From Corallococcus silvisoli (GTDB lineage: Bacteria > Myxococcota > Myxococcia > Myxococcales > Myxococcaceae), in NCBI RefSeq assembly GCF_009909145.1, contig NZ_JAAAPJ010000010.1:62001-126000 (forward strand): 64,000 nt of DNA. Direction: 5' to 3'. Positions 1-9,207 of this stretch are shown here, in pieces; position 1 is the first letter of the stretch; the number at the start of each line of letters is the position of its first letter. Made by a program: the position numbers and the translations under genes. Under the pieces are notes generated by a model that did not search any database, had not been told where the DNA came from, and saw only the letters and a list, made by a program, of their open reading frames with translations.

Positions 1-152
1 TGATGGCCGCGGCGCATCTGCTGCGATACCGCACCGACGAGGCCAAGGCCGTGCTGGAAGAGGCCGCCAAGGGGCAGGGCCTTGTTCCCTTTGGCGCGCG
101 GCAGACGCTCGAACGCTGGGCCGAGGGAACCTGGTCGCTCGACCCGGGGTGA
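1..152 (+). CDS. C-terminal fragment of a small protein, possibly DUF2019-like
   Basis: Only the last 49 codons are visible, read from an in-frame ATG at 3 that may simply be an internal Met; the stop is TGA at 150-152. The tail is helical in character, rich in Ala, Leu, Glu and Arg, and closes with ERWAEGTWSLDPG. This resembles the end of small HEAT-like DUF2019 proteins, whose role is unknown. The reading frame has the G/C third-position bias of the neighbouring genes, so it is likely real. The N-terminus lies outside the window, so function cannot be judged. Confidence 0.5.
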   Translation, partial: MAAAHLLRYRTDEAKAVLEEAAKGQGLVPFGARQTLERWAEGTWSLDPG

Positions 153-245
153 GCAGTCGCCGGGCGGCAGGCTGATGGGCCGCCTGGGACCTTGGTCCTC
201 CTGGGGTTCCTCGCCACCTTCCACGCAGGACGTGGGGAGGCGGAC

Positions 246-1211
246 ATGGATGAGCTTGGGGAGACCTTCGCGTTCCTGCTCGATGACCAGGGGCGCGCGC
301 GTCCTCTTCCGCTGGACGCGCTCCCGGAGTGGAAGCCCTCGGATGGACACCTCTGGTTGAACCTGCCCCCGGACCTCCCCGACCTGCCTCGCGCCCTGGA
401 GCAACTGCTCCACCTGTCCCCCGAGGCGCGGGACTCCCTCCTCGCTGAAGTGAGTCGCGTCCGCATCGACGTCATCGGCGGCGATCAGCTCGTCCTGCTG
501 ATGCTCCACCCGGACGTCGTGCACGTGGACGCTCCGCAACGGACGCTGCGCATCTTGGGGACGGTGGATCGCAGCGTCACCGTCGCCGCCGCCGACCAGC
601 CCGCCATCGCCGACCTGCGGCGGAGGCTGGCCTCGGGCCGGGGCCCCCAAGCCTCGGAGCTCTTCATCACCTTCGCCGGCACCGCCCTCGCGGAGTCCGC
701 CCTGCGTCTCGCCGACCTGGATGACAGGCTGTCCGAACTGGAAGCCCGCTTCGAGGAGCGCCGCGACGAGGACGCCAACGCGGAGCGGCTTCGCAGGCTG
801 CGCCGCATCCTCGTGGAACAACGCCGCTTCGTCTCCCTCTGCCGCGACGCCGTCGTGCGCGTCGGCTTGCTCGACGTGGACTGGTTGCACGCCCAGCGGG
901 ACCAATTGAAGGATCACGCCGCGCGGGCCGGCTCCATCGTCAAGGAGCTGGATGCGTTGGTTGAACGCGCGCGCATCCTCCGTGAGGACGAGAAGGCCCG
1001 TCAGGACGCCAAGAGCCAGCGCATCCTCTACCTGCTCACCATCATCTCCGGCGTCTTCCTGCCGCTGTCGTTCATCACCGGCCTGCTGGGCGTCAACCTG
1101 GGCGGCATGCCCGGCACGCAGTGGAACGGCGCGTTCCTCCTGCTCGTGCTGGTGCTCATCGTCATCGCCGTCGTGGAGTGGCGGGCGCTGCTTCGCCGGG
1201 AGGTCGTCTGA
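246..1211 (+). CDS. zntB: CorA-family divalent cation transporter, ZntB-like
   Basis: Inner-membrane channel/transporter for divalent cations, probably Zn2+ by analogy with ZntB. The 321-residue product has the CorA layout: a long cytoplasmic alpha/beta plus coiled-coil region (to about residue 255), then two C-terminal membrane helices. The first helix ends in GLLGVNLGGMPG, where the CorA signature Gly-Met-Asn is Gly-Val-Asn, as in ZntB-type members rather than Mg2+ channels. A longer reading from a TTG at 192 is possible, but the ATG at 246 has GGGAGG at the right spacing and gives a normal family length. The next gene is 330 bp away. The family call is firm; the metal is inferred. Confidence 0.85.
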   Translation: MDELGETFAFLLDDQGRARPLPLDALPEWKPSDGHLWLNLPPDLPDLPRALEQLLHLSPEARDSLLAEVSRVRIDVIGGDQLVLLMLHPDVVHVDAPQRTLRILGTVDRSVTVAAADQPAIADLRRRLASGRGPQASELFITFAGTALAESALRLADLDDRLSELEARFEERRDEDANAERLRRLRRILVEQRRFVSLCRDAVVRVGLLDVDWLHAQRDQLKDHAARAGSIVKELDALVERARILREDEKARQDAKSQRILYLLTIISGVFLPLSFITGLLGVNLGGMPGTQWNGAFLLLVLVLIVIAVVEWRALLRREVV

Positions 1212-1541
1212 AGGCAGGCGGCGTCCCTCGCCTGCGGACAGAGGACTGCGACTCCCGGGGCCGTGGGCGCGGCCTCTACTTCCTCACCAGCTTCATCCTG
1301 GGCGCGGCACAGGCGGGGGAGAACACGATGGCGGGAACCCGGACACGCTGGTTGCTGCCTGGGTTCATGGGGGGCTTGTGCCGCGCCGCTTTCCCCCCGT
1401 CGCCGGAGGCTCCCGTCCTTCGTTGACGGGCGGGCACAGCGGGCCCTCCTCCCTCTGCCTCCACGCTTCATTGTGGAGTGACGGTGCCGGTCCCACACTC
1501 CTCGGGGTGGCGTCCGGGGGATGGCGCGACAGGAGGCGACC
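1212..1541. other. Intergenic stretch with one hairpin
   Basis: No convincing gene. A 7-bp hairpin (GCAGGCG / CGCCTGC, 1214-1220 with 1229-1235, loop of 8) sits directly after the ZntB-like stop and may help end transcription, but it lacks a T-run. The rest should contain the promoter of the HAD gene; I see no clear -35/-10 pair. Confidence 0.4.
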
Positions 1542-2543
1542 GTGGCACGACCCATCCGCGAAGCCCTTCACCCTCGGACCTGCCTGCTCTGGGCGGTCGT
1601 CCTCCTGGTGGCCGTCCCGGTCCAGGCGCTCGCCGCGGATCCGCTGCCCTCCTGGACCGAGGGCCCGGTGAAGCAGTCCATCATCGACTTCGTCACCCGC
1701 TCCACCACCGAGGGCGACCCGGGCTTCATCCCCCCGGAGGAGCGCATCGCCACCTTCGACAACGACGGCACGCTCTGGCAGGAGAAGCCCGTCGTCCAGG
1801 GCGTCTTCCTGCGCGAACAGGTCAAGGCCCTCGTGAAGAAGGACGCGTCGCTCGCGCGAAAGCAGCCCTTCAAGGCCGTGCTGGAAGGCGACCTCGCCCT
1901 GCTCTCATCCATGGATGAGCCTCAGCTGATGGCCCTGTTCGCCGCCGTCCACAAGGACACGACGCAGGAGGCGTTCGCGGATGAGGCGCGTGCCTTCTTC
2001 AAGACCGCCCGCCACCCGAAGTTCGGCGTGCCGTACACCCAGCTGGCCTACGTCCCCATGCGGGAGTTGCTCCAGTACCTGCGCGCCAACGGCTTCCAGA
2101 CGTGGATCAGCTCGGGCGGCGGCACCGACTTCATGCGCGTCATCTCCGAGGAGACCTACGGCATCCCGCCCCAACAGGTCATCGGCAGCGACCTGAAGGA
2201 GAAGTTCGACGAGAACCACGGCCACCCCGTGCTGCGCCGCGAGGCGAAGGTGGACCACATCAATGACAAGGCGGGCAAGCCGGTGGGCATCGAACAGCGC
2301 ATCGGGCGGCGGCCGGTCTTCGCCGCGGGCAACGTCCGCTCCGGCGGCGACATCCAGATGCTCCAGTACACGAAGGAGCAGCCCCGCGCGGGCTTCGCCC
2401 TGCTCATCAACCACGACGACGCGGAGCGCGAGTTCGCCTACTCGGAGAAGAACGAGGCGTCGCTGAAGGCCGCGCGCGAGGGCGGCTGGACGGTGGTCAG
2501 CATGCGCCAGGACTGGAAGCGCATCTTCCCGGAGGGCCCCTGA
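1542..2543 (+). CDS. Exported HAD-superfamily phosphatase
   Basis: Haloacid dehalogenase-type phosphohydrolase, probably periplasmic. Motif I is FDNDGTLW (the DxDGT nucleophile and acid/base Asp pair), motif II is in ISSGGGTDFMR, and the late acidic motif is in FAAGNVRSGGDIQML. The GTG at 1542 is preferred over the ATG at 1521 because AGGAGG lies five bases before it and it gives a compact signal peptide: basic start, hydrophobic core LLWAVVLLVAVPV, cleavage near AlaLeuAlaAla. The product is 333 residues. Its stop overlaps the next ATG (TGATG), so it is translationally coupled to the BASS-type transporter. The substrate cannot be read from the sequence. Confidence 0.8.
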   Translation: MARPIREALHPRTCLLWAVVLLVAVPVQALAADPLPSWTEGPVKQSIIDFVTRSTTEGDPGFIPPEERIATFDNDGTLWQEKPVVQGVFLREQVKALVKKDASLARKQPFKAVLEGDLALLSSMDEPQLMALFAAVHKDTTQEAFADEARAFFKTARHPKFGVPYTQLAYVPMRELLQYLRANGFQTWISSGGGTDFMRVISEETYGIPPQQVIGSDLKEKFDENHGHPVLRREAKVDHINDKAGKPVGIEQRIGRRPVFAAGNVRSGGDIQMLQYTKEQPRAGFALLINHDDAEREFAYSEKNEASLKAAREGGWTVVSMRQDWKRIFPEGP

Positions 2544-3445
2544 TGCATGCCTTGCAAGCCCTCCTGGGGCTGATGCTCCCGACCGTCATCGTCGCGCTCG
2601 GGTTGTCGCAGGGCCTGTCGTGGCACCTGGGGGACCTGAGCCAGGGCGCGCGGCAGCCGGCGTTCGTCCGGGGGCTGGTGGTGTGTCTGGTGGCGGTGCC
2701 GGCGCTGGCCCTCCTCGTGACGAAGGTGCTGCCGCTCCAGCCCGTCGCGGCCGGGGTCATCGCGCTGATGGCGTTCTGCCCGGGGCTGCCCATGGCCCTC
2801 AACGCCGTGTCCCAGCAGAAGGGAAACCTGCCGCTGGCCCTGGCGCTGTCCGTCACCCTGTCGCTCATCGCCATCGCGCTGCTGCCGCTGTCGCTGGCGT
2901 TGCTGGAGCACCTGTTCCCCCTGGTCATCCAGACGCCGCCATACCGGACGCTCCTGGCCCGGGTCATCCTCCCGTTCTTCGTGCCGTTCGCCCTGGGCAT
3001 CGGCCTCCAGAAGGGCGCCCCGCGCTGGGCGCGGCGGCTGCTCAAGCCGGTGAAGGTCTATTTCAACATCGCGCTGGGCGTGGCCGCCGTGACGATGCTC
3101 GTCGCCGGCCTGCCGCTGCTGAAGCACCTGAGCCTCTGGAACCTGGTCGCGATGTTGGTCGTGACGCTGGGCTCCGCGGCCCTGGGCCACGTGGCGGGCC
3201 GGCCCCGGCCCGAGGACCGCACGGCGCTGGCCCTCTCCGCGGTGCTCGGCAACCCGGCCTTCGCCTTCTGCCTGGGCGGCAGCACCTACCCCATGAAGAA
3301 CCTGCTCGCGGTCATGGGCCTGTACCTCGTGCTCCGCACCCTGGCGCTGGTGCCCTACCAGCTCTGGAACAAGCGCCACCAGGCGGCCGGGCGCGGCGGC
3401 GGGCCGTCGCTGCCGGCGGGCCGGCGGGCGCACGCGGGCGCGTGA
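2543..3445 (+). CDS. BASS-type (bile acid:sodium symporter superfamily) transporter
   Basis: Predicted inner-membrane transporter of about nine to ten hydrophobic segments over 300 residues, with Gly/Pro-containing helices such as AFCPGLPMALNAVSQQKG that look like the core of BASS symporters. These move organic anions with Na+; the real substrate is unknown, and bile acids are unlikely in a soil bacterium. The start codon overlaps the stop of the HAD phosphatase (ATG at 2543), suggesting coupling. The C-terminus is a short Arg/Gly-rich tail. The fold assignment is moderately sure because the hydrophobic pattern dominates and few residues are diagnostic. Confidence 0.65.
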   Translation: MHALQALLGLMLPTVIVALGLSQGLSWHLGDLSQGARQPAFVRGLVVCLVAVPALALLVTKVLPLQPVAAGVIALMAFCPGLPMALNAVSQQKGNLPLALALSVTLSLIAIALLPLSLALLEHLFPLVIQTPPYRTLLARVILPFFVPFALGIGLQKGAPRWARRLLKPVKVYFNIALGVAAVTMLVAGLPLLKHLSLWNLVAMLVVTLGSAALGHVAGRPRPEDRTALALSAVLGNPAFAFCLGGSTYPMKNLLAVMGLYLVLRTLALVPYQLWNKRHQAAGRGGGPSLPAGRRAHAGA

Positions 3446-3584
3446 GCGTGCCTGTCCTGGAGAGGATGGCCGCAACGCACCCAGGGCGGTGATGCCGCGA
3501 GGCGCGGGCGCCTCCACCCTTCCTTGCGCCAGGTGTCCGCACGCACGCGGCACGGCAGGTGACGGTGAGAGAGGTGGACGGGCC

Positions 3585-5348
3585 ATGCAGCGCACTTCGG
3601 CCACGCTCGGGCGGCTCTTGCGGCGTGCGCTGCCCGGCGTCGAGCAGGCGCTCACGTATCGGCGCGAGTGGCTGCGCACGGACGCGCTGGCGGCGCTCAC
3701 CGTGGGCGCCATGCTCATCCCCCAGGGGTTGGCCTATGCGCAGATCGTCGGCGCGCGGCCGGTGGCGGGGCTGTACGCGGGCGTCTTCGCGATGCTGGCC
3801 TACGCGCTGTTCGGCCCGTCGCGGCACCTGCTGCTCGGGCCGGAGGCGGGCTCGTCCATCCTCACCGCGACGGCGATGGCCCCGCTGCTGGCCAGCGGCG
3901 GGCCGGAGCGGCTGGCGTCGCTCGCGGCCCTGCTGGCGTTGATGGTGGGCGTGGTGAGCCTCATCGGCGGGCTGTGCCGCGCCGGGGCGCTCGCGGACTT
4001 CCTGTCGCGGCCCATCCTCATCGGCTACGTCAACGGCGCGGCGCTCATCATCATTGGCAGCCAGCTGGCCCGGATGCTCGGGCTGGAGCGCAAGTCGAAC
4101 GCCTTCACCGGGCAGTTGTCGGAGGTGGCGGCGAACGTGGGCCACACGCACGTGCCCACGCTGCTGCTGGGGCTGGCCGTCGTCACGGCGCTGGTGGAGA
4201 TGCGCCACTGGCTGCCGCGCTGGCCCGCGCCGCTGGTGATGGTGGTCGTCACCACGCTGCTGGCGTGGTGGTTCCAACTGGACAACGGGGGCGTGAAGGT
4301 GGTGGGCCGCATCTCCGCGGCGGCGCCCGCGTTCGGCCTGCCCGCCGTCGGCTTCTCCGACGTGCGCGAGCTCCTGCCGGCGGCCTTCAGCCTCGCGCTC
4401 GTGAACTACGCCAGCTCCGTGCTCACGGGCCGCATCTACGCGGACCGCTTCGGCTACCGGCTGGACGCGAACCAGGAGTTCTTCGGACAGGCGGCGGCCA
4501 ACCTCCTCACCGGCCTCACGCAGGGCTTCCCGGTGACGGGCAGCGACTCCCGCACGGCGGTCAACGCATCCATGAAGGGGCGCACGCAGGCGGTGGGCGT
4601 GGGCGCGGCGGGGGTGGTGCTGCTGTTCAGCCTGTTCCTCACGCCGCTCCTGGAGAAGCTGCCCCTGGTCACGCTGGGGGCCATCGTCATCGTCGCGGCG
4701 GTGTACCTGCTGCAGGTGCAGCCCGTCGTCCGGCTGTGGCGGATCCGGCCGGTGGAGGCGCTGCTCGCGGTGGTGACGACGCTGGGCGTGCTGCTGCTGG
4801 GCATCCTGCAGGGAATCCTCATCGCGGTGGCGCTGTCGCTGGTGGACCTCATCCGCCGCGCGGCGCACCCCCACGACGCCATCCTGGGCGAGCGCGAGGG
4901 CGTGCCCGGCTGGCACGACGTGGAGGGCCACGCGGACGCGGAGACGGTGCCCGGCCTCGTCGTCTACCGCTTCGACGCGCCCCTCTTCTTCGCCAACGCC
5001 CGCTTCCTGCGCGAACAGGTGCGCAAGCTGGTGGCGGAGTCCCGCGCCCCGGTGGAGTGGTTCGTGCTGGATGCCTCCTCCGTGTTCGACCTGGACATCA
5101 CCGCCGCGGAGAGCCTGGAGAAGGTGCGGCGCGAGCTGGAGGACGAGGGCATCGTGCTCGCCGTGGCCCAGGCGCGGGGCCCCATGCGCGTGGTGCTCCG
5201 GCGCTCGGGGCTGCTCGCGCGGCTGGGGCACGACCGGCTCTACCCCACGGTGGGCTCCGCCGTGCGTGCCTACCTGGAGGCGCGAGGCGGAGCGCCCGAG
5301 GGCACGCGGACCTCCCAGCCGCCCCTTCCACCCGAACAGGTGCACTGA
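3585..5348 (+). CDS. SulP-family anion transporter with STAS domain
   Basis: Inner-membrane transporter for inorganic or organic anions (sulfate, bicarbonate, C4-dicarboxylate families are known). The 587-residue product has the SulP signature early (MLIPQGLAYAQIVG, about residues 45-58), a long multi-helix membrane region, then a cytoplasmic STAS domain from about residue 450 (VVYRFDAPLFFANARFLREQ, WFVLDASSVFDLD). The ATG at 3585 is chosen over the upstream ATG at 3489 because GAGAGAGG precedes it and the extra 32 residues look non-coding. The next gene begins four bases after the stop. A second SulP lies on the other strand at 10911-12851; the two are diverged paralogues. Confidence 0.9.
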   Translation: MQRTSATLGRLLRRALPGVEQALTYRREWLRTDALAALTVGAMLIPQGLAYAQIVGARPVAGLYAGVFAMLAYALFGPSRHLLLGPEAGSSILTATAMAPLLASGGPERLASLAALLALMVGVVSLIGGLCRAGALADFLSRPILIGYVNGAALIIIGSQLARMLGLERKSNAFTGQLSEVAANVGHTHVPTLLLGLAVVTALVEMRHWLPRWPAPLVMVVVTTLLAWWFQLDNGGVKVVGRISAAAPAFGLPAVGFSDVRELLPAAFSLALVNYASSVLTGRIYADRFGYRLDANQEFFGQAAANLLTGLTQGFPVTGSDSRTAVNASMKGRTQAVGVGAAGVVLLFSLFLTPLLEKLPLVTLGAIVIVAAVYLLQVQPVVRLWRIRPVEALLAVVTTLGVLLLGILQGILIAVALSLVDLIRRAAHPHDAILGEREGVPGWHDVEGHADAETVPGLVVYRFDAPLFFANARFLREQVRKLVAESRAPVEWFVLDASSVFDLDITAAESLEKVRRELEDEGIVLAVAQARGPMRVVLRRSGLLARLGHDRLYPTVGSAVRAYLEARGGAPEGTRTSQPPLPPEQVH

Positions 5349-5352
5349 CGCC

Positions 5353-6792
5353 ATGGCTCCACTCCCCTCACCAGCGCTGCTCCGCGTCGCGGTGCTGGGC
5401 TTGCTGCTGTCCGCCCCGGCGCTGGCGCAGGACGCGCACTACACCACCCGGCAGTTCGGCAACCGGGCGTGGCTGCTGGGAGGCGCCTTCGTGGGCAACC
5501 CGGGTGACATCAGCGCCGTCTATTACAACCCCGGCGCGCTCGGCATCCTGGGGACGCCGGAGCTGGAGCTCACCGGCAGCGTGTATGAGTTCGCCCGCCT
5601 CAAGGTGGAGGATGGCCTGGGGCGGGGCCGGGCCCTGTCCGACTCCAACGTGAGCGTGCTCCCGTCGCTCATCGCGGGCTCGCTCCGCTTCGACTTCCTG
5701 GGGAAGTCCAAGCTGGCCTATTCGCTGCTCACGCGCCAGGGCGTCTCCTTCAGCCTCGAGTCGCGCGACACGCGCACGGGCGTGGACCTGGCGGGCGTGG
5801 GGGGCATGGACGCGCTGTCCACGGACGTGCGGCTGGACCAGTCCGTGAGCGAGTACTGGGCGGGGCTGTCCTGGGCCGTGCCCATCGGCGGTCACCTGGG
5901 CCTGGGCCTGAGTCCCTTCCTCGCGTTCCGGCAGCAGGAGCTGCGCTTCCAGACGCTGGCGGAGGGCTCCGGTGCCGCGGGCCAGCAGCTGCTGGCGACG
6001 CTGGGCAGGGACGTGCAACTGCAACACCTCCGCGTGCTCCTGAAGGTGGGGGCCAGCTACCAGGATGGGCCGTGGGCCGTGGGGCTGGCGGTGACGACGC
6101 CGAGCCTGGGGCTCTGGGGGCAGGGCTCGGCGGGATACCAGCGCGCCATCCTGACGCAGGGGTTCGACGTGGCGACCCCCGCGCCCGTGTTCGACTTCCA
6201 GGAGGGCCTCGCGGCGCGCTTCCGCAGCCCGTGGAGCGCGGCGCTCGGGGCGAGCCGGAGGTTCCGCTCCACCACGGTGTACCTGTCCCTGGAGGGCTAC
6301 GCGCGCGTCACGCCGCTCACGCTGGTGGACAGCGCGCCCATCGTCCCTCGCGGCTCGACGGAGTCCATCGACGGGGACTTCGACCTGGCGCTCAAGCCGG
6401 TGCTGAACGCGGCGCTGGGCGTGGAGCAGCGGCTGGGCGAGCAGGTGCGGGTGTACCTGAGCGGGCACACGGACTTCAGCGCGCTGGCGCGGACCCCGGC
6501 GACGAACGCGCTGCTCGGGGCCTGGGACCTGTACCACGTGGCCTCGGGCGTGCACTGGGGACACGGCCGGACGCGCTTCACGCTGGGCGGCGACGTGGCG
6601 TGGGGCGGCAAGCAGTCCCAGCGGCTGGCGGACGCGCTCCGGGAGTCGGGAATCGCGTCCTCGGTGGACAGCCTGGACGTGCGCTCCTTCCAGGTGACCC
6701 TGCTGATTGGCGCCACCTTCTCGTTCGCATCCAGTGAGGGCGAGGGCGCCGGGCCCGCCACGGGGAATGACACTGGCGCGGAGGCCCCATGA
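5353..6792 (+). CDS. Outer-membrane beta-barrel, OmpP1/FadL-like
   Basis: 479-residue exported protein. It has a signal peptide (hydrophobic VAVLGLLLSAPALA, cleavage before QDAHY), then a hatch-like segment with GAFVGNPGDISAVYYNPGAL, which matches the FadL-type pattern in which an Asn-Pro-Gly/Ala motif follows the N-terminus. The remainder alternates polar and aromatic residues as beta strands do. FadL-like channels pass hydrophobic molecules through the outer membrane. The gene sits four bases after a SulP gene and overlaps the following exporter gene (ATGA at 6789-6792), so all three are probably co-transcribed. The ATG at 5353 is the only start that gives a signal peptide. The substrate is unknown. 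Confidence 0.65.
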   Translation: MAPLPSPALLRVAVLGLLLSAPALAQDAHYTTRQFGNRAWLLGGAFVGNPGDISAVYYNPGALGILGTPELELTGSVYEFARLKVEDGLGRGRALSDSNVSVLPSLIAGSLRFDFLGKSKLAYSLLTRQGVSFSLESRDTRTGVDLAGVGGMDALSTDVRLDQSVSEYWAGLSWAVPIGGHLGLGLSPFLAFRQQELRFQTLAEGSGAAGQQLLATLGRDVQLQHLRVLLKVGASYQDGPWAVGLAVTTPSLGLWGQGSAGYQRAILTQGFDVATPAPVFDFQEGLAARFRSPWSAALGASRRFRSTTVYLSLEGYARVTPLTLVDSAPIVPRGSTESIDGDFDLALKPVLNAALGVEQRLGEQVRVYLSGHTDFSALARTPATNALLGAWDLYHVASGVHWGHGRTRFTLGGDVAWGGKQSQRLADALRESGIASSVDSLDVRSFQVTLLIGATFSFASSEGEGAGPATGNDTGAEAP

Positions 6793-8072
6793 CCCTGGAG
6801 CGCGAAGCGGACGGAGCGATGGAGGCACAGACGGCCTTCCTCCTGGACCTCGCCAGGGCCTTGCACCTGGCCTATCAGCCAGCGCTCCTGGTGGAGGCGC
6901 GCGTGCGGCGCGTGGCGGAGGCCTGGGGGCTCCAGGCGGAGGTCTTCACCCTCCAGAGTCTGGCGATGACGCAGGTGATGGCCGGGCGGCGGCCCCGCGT
7001 GGCCTTCGCGCGCCTGCCCTTCAATCCCCACTGGAACCTGGGCCGGGCCGCGGCGCTGCTGCGGCTGTCGGACGCGGTCGCGGAGGGGCGCGTGCTCCTG
7101 CCCGAGGCCCGCGCGGAGCTGGACCGCATCGAGTCCAGCCCGCCCGCCTACCCCGAATGGCTCGTGTTCCTGGCGTATGGCGTGTACGGCGCGGCCGTGG
7201 CCGCCCGGGTGGGTGGGGCGTGGCTGGAGATGGGGGTGGCCTTCTTCGTGGGCGTCGTCGCGGGGCTCATCCACTTCGGTACGCTGCGCTCGCAGCGGAT
7301 GGACCTGCAGAAGAGCTTCCTCGCGGCCTTCCTGGGGACGCTGGTGGCGTTCGGCTTCACGTTCATCCTGCCCCGCTTCGACGCGGTGCGAGCGCTGTTC
7401 GGCGGCGCCACGCTGCTGGTGCCCGCGATGGTGGTGACGCTGGGCTCGCTGGAGCTGGCCACTGAATCGGTGGAGGCGGGGCTGCCCCGGCTCGCCTATG
7501 GCCTGCTGCGCTTCCTGATGCTGGGCGTGGGCATCGCCGCGGCGGGGACGCTCTGGAGCTTCGCCTGGCCCTTGCCTCCACCCGCCGCGGCGCAGGCGCT
7601 GCCGCCCCTGCTCACGTTCCTCCTGGTCGCGATCGGCGGCGTGGCGCTGTCGGTGTGCATGTCCGGACGGCCGCGCGACGTGGGGTGGATCGTCGGCGCG
7701 GTGCTGCTCGCGTACGGGACGCAGGCGATGGCCAAGGCGCTGCTGGGGGACCGGGGCAGTCCGCTGCTGGCCGCGTTCGTGCTGGGCGTGGTGGGGCTGC
7801 TCTACGGGCGCCGGAAGGACCGGATGCCGATGACGCTGATCATGCCCGGGCTGTTGCAGCTCGCGCCGGGCTTCGTGGGCACGCAGGCCATCGTCGCGCT
7901 CCTGGGCGTGACGAGCGCGGGCGCGAGCGACGCCCGGCTCTTCAACGTGCTGCTGGTGGCGCTCCAGCTGGTGCTGGGGCTCGTGTTCGCCACGGTGGTG
8001 GTGCCGCCGCGCCTCTCCGTGGACCGCGAACCGCGGCGGCCTTCCGGCGCCGGAGCCGCGCGCGGCGGTTAG
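6789..8072 (+). CDS. ThrE-type threonine/serine exporter family protein
   Basis: 427-residue inner-membrane protein with the two-part ThrE layout: an N-terminal soluble/amphipathic region (about residues 1-120, including LARALHLAYQPALLVEARV) and then about ten membrane helices in two halves, the second half containing RPRDVGWIVGAVLLAYGTQ and MTLIMPGLLQLAPGFVGTQ. ThrE exports threonine and serine in Corynebacterium; other members are less well defined. The gene begins inside the stop of the upstream porin gene (ATGA). Its stop TAG (8070-8072) interlocks with the stop of the convergent FGE gene (TAA on the other strand at 8069-8071), leaving no terminator space between them. Confidence 0.75.
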   Translation: MTLEREADGAMEAQTAFLLDLARALHLAYQPALLVEARVRRVAEAWGLQAEVFTLQSLAMTQVMAGRRPRVAFARLPFNPHWNLGRAAALLRLSDAVAEGRVLLPEARAELDRIESSPPAYPEWLVFLAYGVYGAAVAARVGGAWLEMGVAFFVGVVAGLIHFGTLRSQRMDLQKSFLAAFLGTLVAFGFTFILPRFDAVRALFGGATLLVPAMVVTLGSLELATESVEAGLPRLAYGLLRFLMLGVGIAAAGTLWSFAWPLPPPAAAQALPPLLTFLLVAIGGVALSVCMSGRPRDVGWIVGAVLLAYGTQAMAKALLGDRGSPLLAAFVLGVVGLLYGRRKDRMPMTLIMPGLLQLAPGFVGTQAIVALLGVTSAGASDARLFNVLLVALQLVLGLVFATVVVPPRLSVDREPRRPSGAGAARGG

Positions 8073-9085
8073 GGCGCGGGCGGACGCACGATGCAGCGGA
8101 AGCCGATGTGGCTGGCCCCGCTGTCCACGGCCTGCGGCGAGCGCGCGGCGGGCCGGTAGCGGCGGCAGTAGTTGGGCGCGCACAGGTGGCTGCCGCCCTT
8201 GAGCACGCGGCGCGGAATGGTGACGGCCGGCGTGGAGGGGTCCTGGCTGCCCTGGGCCGTCGCGGGGCCGCGCGGGTTGACGGGGATGCAGCACGCCTTG
8301 CCGGGGTGGCCCTGGTGGCGCTCGTGGTACCAGTCGGTGGTCCACTCCCAGACGTTGCCGGCCATCTCATGCAGGCCATAGCCATTGGGAGGGAAGCTGC
8401 CCACGGGGCAGGTGCCTTCGTGGCCGTCCTCGCGCAGGTTCTGCCACGGGAAGTAGCCCTGCCATGTGTTGGCCAGGTGTTCCCCGTGGGGCGTGAAGTC
8501 ATTGCCCCAGCAGAACTCGTTGCGGTCCAGGCCTCCGCGCGCGGCGCGCTCCCACTCCGCTTCGGTGGGCAGGGCCCTGCCGGCCCAGGTGGCGTACGCC
8601 TCCGCGTCCTCATAGGCGATGTGGACGACGGGGTGGTCGCGGCGGTGCTTCACGGAGCTGCGGAGGCCCTCGGGGTGCTTCCAGCTGGCTCCGGGGACGT
8701 AGCTCCACCAGTTCGCCACGTTGCCCAGGTCCACGGGCTGCTTCGCCTTCTGGAAGACGAGCGAGCCGGGCACCAGCGACTCCGGCGTCGCGCCCGGGTA
8801 GTCCGCCGCGACGAGCGGACGCTGCGCGACGGTGACGTAGCCGGTCTGCTCCACGAAGCGGGCGAACTGCTCGTTGGTCACGGTGTAGCGGTCCATCCAG
8901 AAGCCGGAGACGGTCACCTGATGGGCCGGAGCCTCCTCCGGATAGTGATGGTCGGAGCCCATCCAGTAGGTGCCGCCGGGGATCCACACCATGTCCGGAG
9001 AGGGGGCGCGGCCCGGGCGCGCGGTGGTGTCGGTGGGCTCGACGTCGGGCGTGACGGCGGAGTCGCGGGGTTCGTTCCTGTGCAT
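8069..9085 (-). CDS. Formylglycine-generating enzyme (sulfatase maturase)
   Basis: Converts an active-site Cys of sulfatases to formylglycine. The 338-residue protein has the FGE-sulfatase fold landmarks: MVWIPGGTYWMGSD near the start, ALPTEAEWERAARGG, GLHEMAGNVWEWTTDWY, and a C-terminal VLKGGSHLCAPNYCRRYR. The two Cys there (about residues 302 and 307, spaced Cys-x4-Cys as in human FGE) are the copper-binding catalytic pair, so this is a true maturase and not merely an FGE-fold relative. There is no signal peptide, so it acts in the cytoplasm. The gene upstream in the same direction is a sulfatase with a modifiable Cys motif, its obvious client. The gap between them is 122 bp. Confidence 0.92.
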   Translation of the reverse strand: MHRNEPRDSAVTPDVEPTDTTARPGRAPSPDMVWIPGGTYWMGSDHHYPEEAPAHQVTVSGFWMDRYTVTNEQFARFVEQTGYVTVAQRPLVAADYPGATPESLVPGSLVFQKAKQPVDLGNVANWWSYVPGASWKHPEGLRSSVKHRRDHPVVHIAYEDAEAYATWAGRALPTEAEWERAARGGLDRNEFCWGNDFTPHGEHLANTWQGYFPWQNLREDGHEGTCPVGSFPPNGYGLHEMAGNVWEWTTDWYHERHQGHPGKACCIPVNPRGPATAQGSQDPSTPAVTIPRRVLKGGSHLCAPNYCRRYRPAARSPQAVDSGASHIGFRCIVRPPAP

Positions 9086-9207
9086 GGCCTGGGGCCTCCG
9101 TGCCGAACATCCGGCCCGGCGCGGGGAATGACACTCGCACCGGAGAACAGGAGCGGTGTCGGGCAGTGGAGGAATGGCGCCCCTCCACCGCCCGGCGCCG
9201 CCTGGGG